The position numbers were made by a program, and so were the translations under genes. Below, piece after piece: positions 6,781 through 10,215 of a stretch of DNA of 10,215 nt (its first letter is position 1; every line of letters starts with the position of its first letter). The stretch is from positions 1 to 10,215 of the forward strand of contig JACQFM010000058.1 in the NCBI GenBank assembly GCA_016200035.1. Reading direction: 5' to 3'. Under the pieces are notes generated by a model. It did not search any database, was not told where the DNA came from, and worked only from the letters and a program-made list of their open reading frames with translations. The DNA is from Nitrososphaerota archaeon (lineage in GTDB: Archaea; Thermoproteota; Nitrososphaeria; Nitrososphaerales; Nitrosopumilaceae).

Positions 6781-8106
6781 CTACCCCAAGCCCATCTTTC
6801 TGAGCATTCCCTGCATCTGTCTGCCCTTTGAAGCTTTCATCATACTTTTAGAATTCTTGTAAGCCTTCACGAGCTCCTTTACATCGTGTTCAGTCCAACC
6901 CGAACCTCTGGCTATTCGTTTTATTCTGGATGCGTTTAGAAGATCTGGATCTTCCTTTTCTTGTTTTGTCATAGATTGTATTATGAATCTCCATTTTTGT
7001 ACACGTTCTTCAGTCTGATCAAGTTGATCCTCCTTTATCATTCCAGAGAAACCAGGCATGTTGTCCAAAATGTTCCTCAGACCGCCTGCTTTTGTTGCCT
7101 CCTCGATTTGATAGTAAAAATCCTCCATGTTCATCTTTCCGTGTGAGATTCGCTTTAGTCGTTCCTCATCTCCCTCACTTTCGAGTCTTTTTGCCATATC
7201 TAGTAGAGCCTGAATGTCTCCCATACCAAGAAGTCTACCGACGAATCTTGTTGGAGAAAAAATTTCGATATCGTCTATTCTCTCTCCGGTTCCTATGTAC
7301 ATTATCTGGGCACCGGTTGCCGCAGCTGCTGCAAGGGCTCCACCACCTTTTGCGCTGCTATCTAGTTTCGTTATTACTATACCACCAACTGGAACTATTT
7401 TATGGAAGGCTTCTGCCTGACTGTAACACTGCTGACCAATGGTTCCATCAATTACAAGTAAGACAAGATCTGGATTTGCTACTGCGCTTATTCTTGTCAT
7501 TTCATCTAGCAATTCTTTTTCTTCTTTGTGTCTGCCCGCAGTATCTATGAGTATTATGTCATAATTTGAATTCTCAAAATGTTTGAGACCATTTTTAACA
7601 ATTTGTGGTGAATCTTTGTTATTTTCTTCACCGTAAACTTCGATGTTTGATTTTTCACACATTGTTTTAAGCTGGGTTAGTGCACCAGGTCGGTAGGTAT
7701 CAGCACCTATTACTGCGACACGATATCCTTGTTTTGTAAGAAATTTTGATAGTTTGGCAGTCACCGTAGTCTTTCCGCTTCCCTGTATTCCAAGCATCAA
7801 TACTTTGTTTTTCTTGCCAGGCTTGAATGAAAATTGCTTATCTGTTCCAAGTAACTTCGAAAGTTCGTCATATAGTATCTTTACAATGTGATCTTTTCTA
7901 GAAAGTCCTGGCGGAGGGTTTTCGTTTAGTGACCGCGTCTCCAGATTCTTTGTTATCCCAAAGACTAGTTTTACATTAACGTCAGATTGTAATAGTGCCC
8001 TTTGGATGTCCTTTGCAAGTTCCTTTATGAGAGCCTCATCTACTCCTGACGAGTTTATAATTTTCTTCAGGGCTGCACGAAGGCCATTCTTCAAAATATC
8101 AAGCAT
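6781..8106 (-). CDS. srp54: Signal recognition particle GTPase SRP54
   Basis: This 441-aa protein binds signal sequences of nascent chains and 7S RNA, and docks with the receptor FtsY to deliver ribosomes to the Sec translocon. The N domain is the helical bundle at about 1-88. The G domain (about 98-300) shows GIQGSGKT at 106-113, DTYRPGA at 136-142, DTAGRH at 188-193 and TKLDSSAKGG at 246-255. The M domain (about 320-441) has the RNA-binding SRIKRIARGSG at 393-403 and a Met-rich C-terminus. Length and motifs are complete. The ATG abuts the dph6 stop directly (TAAATG), so the two genes are co-transcribed and probably translationally coupled. A GGAGG lies 17 nt upstream, rather far for a ribosome binding site. 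Confidence 0.98.
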   Translation of the reverse strand: MLDILKNGLRAALKKIINSSGVDEALIKELAKDIQRALLQSDVNVKLVFGITKNLETRSLNENPPPGLSRKDHIVKILYDELSKLLGTDKQFSFKPGKKNKVLMLGIQGSGKTTVTAKLSKFLTKQGYRVAVIGADTYRPGALTQLKTMCEKSNIEVYGEENNKDSPQIVKNGLKHFENSNYDIILIDTAGRHKEEKELLDEMTRISAVANPDLVLLVIDGTIGQQCYSQAEAFHKIVPVGGIVITKLDSSAKGGGALAAAAATGAQIMYIGTGERIDDIEIFSPTRFVGRLLGMGDIQALLDMAKRLESEGDEERLKRISHGKMNMEDFYYQIEEATKAGGLRNILDNMPGFSGMIKEDQLDQTEERVQKWRFIIQSMTKQEKEDPDLLNASRIKRIARGSGWTEHDVKELVKAYKNSKSMMKASKGRQMQGMLRKMGLG

Positions 8107-8790
8107 TTACTTGTCTAAGATTGCCTCCGTTATTTCAAATCTTCCTCTGTAACCATCCCAGATTTTTTCTGATTTTATTATTCTTATGGGCGATGAGAAA
8201 AGGGGACAGTTCAAAACCAAAGTTTCTGCCTCTCCGCCCTCAAAGCTGAGATTGAAACCATATCTTTTGGAAAGCCCCTCAAGCCTGTCGATGTCATCTG
8301 TTGTGATTTGTTTGCCAAGCCATGAATCATCTAGTCCTTCCGATGTTACACTTGTGATTATGAATTTGAATTTTGAATCAATCAAATCTTTCATGTATTT
8401 TTTTTGATCTATTCTCCACAGTGGTGAGATCATCTTTAAGTGTAATTTGCCACAGATAGTTTCAAATCGATTTTTTTGAAACTCGCTTAATATCCCTCCA
8501 TGTACAACACCTTCTATGTCAAAATCTTTTTTTGCTTGATTGATCAGACTTTCCAGATCATGTATTTCGTTTTCAACATCATCAGAGTTTGTTTGATGGA
8601 AGATGTGTGGAATTTTCATTGATGTTGTTTGAAGCTTTGTGATCTGAATGTTTGGATGGTGAAGAAGTTTGCTTTCAGATGATTTTGGAAAAATTGTTAG
8701 AGCGCACTTTATCTTGTTGCCATTTAATTTTGTCTTGTAGATGGCATACGTACTGTCTTTGCCTCCGGAAAAGAGTACAGCTAGATTCAA
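8107..8790 (-). CDS. dph6: Dph6-like diphthine--ammonia ligase (ATP-pyrophosphatase family)
   Basis: This 227-aa protein is of the PP-loop family that in eukaryotes amidates diphthine on elongation factor 2, the last step of diphthamide synthesis. The PP-loop SGGKDS is at residues 8-13. The middle has a VVHGGI segment and an ILSEFQKNRFETIC-type helix (about 95-113), then PLWR (about 124-127). The C-terminal EGGEAETLVLNCP motif (about 184-196) is the hallmark of the Dph6/MJ0570 group. Length matches archaeal homologues, which lack the extra eukaryotic domains. The start is TTG at 8790, directly preceded in frame by TAA. The PP-loop would be displaced by any later start, so TTG is confident. 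It follows the small Cys-pair gene by 27 nt. Substrate identity is from family knowledge, not tested here. Confidence 0.9.
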   Translation of the reverse strand: MNLAVLFSGGKDSTYAIYKTKLNGNKIKCALTIFPKSSESKLLHHPNIQITKLQTTSMKIPHIFHQTNSDDVENEIHDLESLINQAKKDFDIEGVVHGGILSEFQKNRFETICGKLHLKMISPLWRIDQKKYMKDLIDSKFKFIITSVTSEGLDDSWLGKQITTDDIDRLEGLSKRYGFNLSFEGGEAETLVLNCPLFSSPIRIIKSEKIWDGYRGRFEITEAILDK

Positions 8791-8817
8791 TTAGAACTCA
8801 CGCATTCAGGATGCAAA

Positions 8818-8931
8818 TTAACTTTTTTCAAGCTTATGGACTTGCTTTAGGCATTTTTCGCATAGCGAAAGGCTATCTTTTACGGTTACCTCTACATTAG
8901 ATGAGAGGCACACGTGACATAGTCCCTTCAC
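8818..8931 (-). CDS. Small CxxC...CxxC protein, 37 aa, putative zinc-binding
   Basis: A short ORF from GTG at 8931 to TAA at 8818 encodes MKGLCHVCLSSNVEV, then a TVKDSLSLCEKCLKQVHKLE stretch and a Lys-Ser end. Four Cys in two CxxC pairs (residues 5/8 and 24/27), 15 residues apart, with a polar strand between, have the layout of a zinc ribbon or knuckle. An in-frame TAG lies two codons before the GTG. A TATA-like GATTATACTA sits about 26 nt upstream, fitting a leaderless GTG start. It precedes dph6 and SRP54 and is likely their first co-transcribed gene. I do not recognise a named family. Possible roles include RNA or protein binding. The Cys spacing and promoter placement make it credible as a gene, but length alone cannot prove it. 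Confidence 0.7.
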   Translation of the reverse strand: MKGLCHVCLSSNVEVTVKDSLSLCEKCLKQVHKLEKS

Positions 8932-8952
8932 AATCTATCCATGGAACGTGCC

Positions 8953-8962
8953 TAGTATAATC
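8953..8962 (-). promoter_or_regulatory. Candidate TATA box for the small Cys protein-dph6-srp54 unit
   Basis: GATTATACTA on the minus strand is centred about 26 nt before the GTG start of the 37-aa gene. The position suits a leaderless transcript, and no Shine-Dalgarno is present. It lies in the 125-nt gap after aIF5A, the only sizeable gap before this gene group. Confidence 0.45.
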
Positions 8963-9056
8963 CTATTTCAACGTCTTAGAAAAGCCCGGATGCTTCAATA
9001 CTCATAATCCTCATCACTGCTCAGATGGCTTTTCTCCTCATCATCAGCATCCTTGA

Positions 9057-9464
9057 TTAGCTTTTGATGCGAACTATTTTAGTTCGATCCATGACCTTCC
9101 AGTATTCGATGTCCTGTCCCTGGACTATCTTGTCTTTTATCTCGTCGTCGACCAAGGTTGCATCAAACACTTCAAAGGTTTCAGAATCCATAACCTGTAT
9201 TGCAGAATCAGTCTTTGATATTACCTGACCATTCCTCTTGTCAATTAGAGGAACCTGTATCTGCGCGCTTACCGGCGATACATGAGGATATTTTTTGTTG
9301 TCAAATATACCGACAGCAACAATTCGAGCCTTTGCTGCACCATGCTTTCCTGGTTTACTAGTATCAAATTCCACGATCTTACATGGTTCTGCGTTTTGGC
9401 TGTCAACAGGAAGTAGTATGTAAGATCCAATTTTTAGTGAACCAAGCTCTGCCGGTTTGCTCAT
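9057..9464 (-). CDS. eif5A: Archaeal translation factor aIF5A
   Basis: This 135-aa factor binds ribosomes stalled at difficult peptide sequences such as polyproline and is the substrate for hypusine or deoxyhypusine modification. The N-terminal SH3-like domain contains the modification loop TSKPGKHGAAKA at about 35-46, with the modified Lys expected at residue 40. The C-terminal OB-fold domain (about 70-135) ends in the family-typical DRTKIVRIKS. Length is normal. The ATG at 9464 begins 35 nt after the preceding gene and has its own TATA-like box. The modifying enzymes (deoxyhypusine synthase, agmatine-dependent enzymes) are not in this window. Its neighbour dph6 modifies another translation factor, EF2. 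Confidence 0.97.
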   Translation of the reverse strand: MSKPAELGSLKIGSYILLPVDSQNAEPCKIVEFDTSKPGKHGAAKARIVAVGIFDNKKYPHVSPVSAQIQVPLIDKRNGQVISKTDSAIQVMDSETFEVFDATLVDDEIKDKIVQGQDIEYWKVMDRTKIVRIKS

Positions 9465-9486
9465 GACAAAAACAGAATTTGGCAGA

Positions 9487-9496
9487 GTATTTAACT
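9487..9496 (-). promoter_or_regulatory. TATA box of the aIF5A gene
   Basis: AAGTTAAATA on the minus strand is centred about 27 nt before the aIF5A ATG and begins just past the stop codon of the upstream gene. The spacing fits a leaderless transcript independent of the upstream gene. Confidence 0.5.
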
Positions 9497-9499
9497 TTT

Positions 9500-10111
9500 C
9501 TATTTTAGTTTGTTCAAAACTGAAAGACTGACAAGTCTTGTCATTGTTATTCCTTTTCTTGCAATATCTTTTCTTGTCTTTTCACAATACTTGTTGTCGC
9601 TTTGATGACTCTTGTCACCTGATACTTCAAGTACTACCAAGCTCTCGCTGTATGGAAACGTAAATTTTGGATTCTGATTTGCAGACAAATTGAGATGGCC
9701 GATTCCCGCTCTTCTAACCCTATCTCTTTTTGCAATGATGGAAGCAACGTCTCTGACGTCATCCTCGGATTGAGCATATTCCAAGTAATAAACGGAAACA
9801 AAGTTTAGTTTTTCATCTATCTCTCTTTGAAAAAGCTCATCATCTAACGTAAAAACAAAAGAGAGTTTGTCCTGTTTGTACTCTTCAACCTCTTTTAGAA
9901 TTTTTTTGCTATCCTTGAATCTGGCCATTAGATACTGATTTGCGCGTTCTGGAAAGTAGGCTCCGCCATCTTCGGAAAAGGTTGCCGTAACAAAGTACAT
10001 ATCATCTACGTTTTTTGACTTCTCCCAAATCCCTTTTAGCTCTACAGAAGGTTCGTTATGCAAGTATGGTGCACATACGTATCCTGTATCTAGCGATGAT
10101 ACCCCCGACAC
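9500..10111 (-). CDS. Unrecognised soluble protein, 203 aa
   Basis: I do not recognise this protein. It is charged and has no signal peptide or membrane segment. The N-terminal half (about 25-115) alternates strands and helices: YFVTATFSEDGG, then a Lys/Glu helix about 65-82, FVFTLDDELFQREI, and FVSVYYLEYA. A basic helix follows at about 119-135 (IIAKRDRVRRAG). The C-terminal part (about 145-203) includes SESLVVLEVSGD, a lone Cys at 176 and a basic tail ending in VLNKLK. The start is GTG at 10111. A TATA-like ATATAAGA centred about 26 nt upstream supports that start as a leaderless one. Stops are doubled (TAG then TAA two codons on). It lies directly before aIF5A. That it is a real gene is quite sure; its function is unknown. 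Confidence 0.85.
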   Translation of the reverse strand: MSGVSSLDTGYVCAPYLHNEPSVELKGIWEKSKNVDDMYFVTATFSEDGGAYFPERANQYLMARFKDSKKILKEVEEYKQDKLSFVFTLDDELFQREIDEKLNFVSVYYLEYAQSEDDVRDVASIIAKRDRVRRAGIGHLNLSANQNPKFTFPYSESLVVLEVSGDKSHQSDNKYCEKTRKDIARKGITMTRLVSLSVLNKLK

Positions 10112-10132
10112 GTAGATCGTGATACGCCGGTA

Positions 10133-10140
10133 TCTTATAT
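10133..10140 (-). promoter_or_regulatory. TATA box of the 203-aa gene
   Basis: ATATAAGA on the minus strand is centred about 26 nt upstream of the GTG at 10111, the classic spacing for archaeal leaderless initiation. It helps to decide the start codon. Confidence 0.55.
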
Positions 10141-10184
10141 ATTGTTTGAGAGGTCGTGAAAAATTTTAATTTGATGAAAATCTG

Positions 10185-10215
10185 ATGGTTTTGAAGCTCG
10201 ATCAAACTTTTCAGA
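10185..10215 (+). CDS. Possible start of a divergent gene (fragment at right edge)
   Basis: An ATG at 10185 opens a frame reading MVLKLDQTFQ to the end of the window without a stop. An AT-rich block (AAAAATTTTAATT, about 10159-10171) lies 14-26 nt upstream and could be its TATA element. This would make the region a divergent promoter shared with the 203-aa gene. Ten codons are too few to identify a product, and the call is tentative. Confidence 0.25.
   Translation, partial: MVLKLDQTFQ

Noticed and set aside
7092..7550. Plus-strand ORF of 152 codons, Leu/Arg-rich
   Set aside because: It is opposite the SRP54 G and M domains; the Leu/Arg richness comes from reading the complement of Lys/Glu codons.
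8802..8814. Inverted repeat GCAT-TCAGG-ATGC between the small Cys gene and dph6
   Set aside because: It is a four-pair stem with no conserved context; chance expected.
8862..8876. Hairpin ATAGC-GAAAG-GCTAT followed by CTTTT on the plus strand, terminator-like
   Set aside because: It falls inside the 37-aa gene and no plus-strand gene precedes it; a 5-bp stem is within chance.
8980..8996. Weak hairpin AAGC...GCTT with a T-run after aIF5A, possible terminator
   Set aside because: The stem is only four base pairs and the T-run four bases long; too weak to call.
1..10215. tRNA, rRNA, CRISPR, insertion sequence or phage features
   Set aside because: None were seen by eye on either strand; the window is densely filled with housekeeping genes.

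Overview
The window is a stretch of an archaeal chromosome, almost certainly from an ammonia-oxidising-type thaumarchaeon (Nitrososphaerota, probably a Nitrosopumilaceae-like lineage). The evidence is an A-type (archaeal) ATP synthase operon, archaeal IF5A, a Dph6 diphthamide enzyme, SRP54, and above all a J-domain/ferredoxin fusion (DnaJ-Fer), a gene described from Thaumarchaeota and plant plastids. The DNA is AT-rich. Several genes show a TATA-like box about 25-29 nt before the start codon and no Shine-Dalgarno sequence, as expected of leaderless archaeal transcripts. Every gene except a possible fragment at the right edge is on the minus strand, so transcription runs from high to low coordinates.

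In transcription order: the right edge (10112-10215) is a short intergenic region with a possible divergent gene start at 10185. An unrecognised soluble protein of 203 aa (9500-10111) is followed by aIF5A (9057-9464), which carries its own promoter. After a 125-nt gap come a 37-residue CxxC...CxxC protein (8818-8931), Dph6 (8107-8790) and SRP54 (6781-8106), which look like one transcription unit. Dph6 and SRP54 abut exactly (TAAATG). A promoter then precedes DnaJ-Fer (5993-6694).

A 164-nt AT-rich spacer carrying the likely operon promoter leads into the ATP synthase genes atpK-atpE-atpC-atpF-atpA-atpB-atpD. These are packed with gaps of 0-7 nt or overlaps of up to 8 nt, and atpD runs off the left edge. 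They supply the catalytic head (A, B), central rotor (D, F, C), one peripheral stalk subunit (E) and the c-ring proteolipid (K). The membrane stator subunit I (a) and stalk subunit H are not seen here and must lie elsewhere or beyond the left edge.

The right half is mostly information processing and protein maturation: aIF5A (target of hypusination), Dph6 (modification of EF2), SRP54 (membrane targeting of nascent chains) and a J-protein with an iron-sulfur domain. The left half is energy conservation. Nothing looks like a mobile element, CRISPR array, RNA gene or phage. The less ordinary points are the proteolipid with signal peptide and a Gln/Glu-Thr ion-site pattern, the TTG start of atpA, the DnaJ-Fer fusion, the small Cys-pair protein and the unrecognised 203-aa protein.
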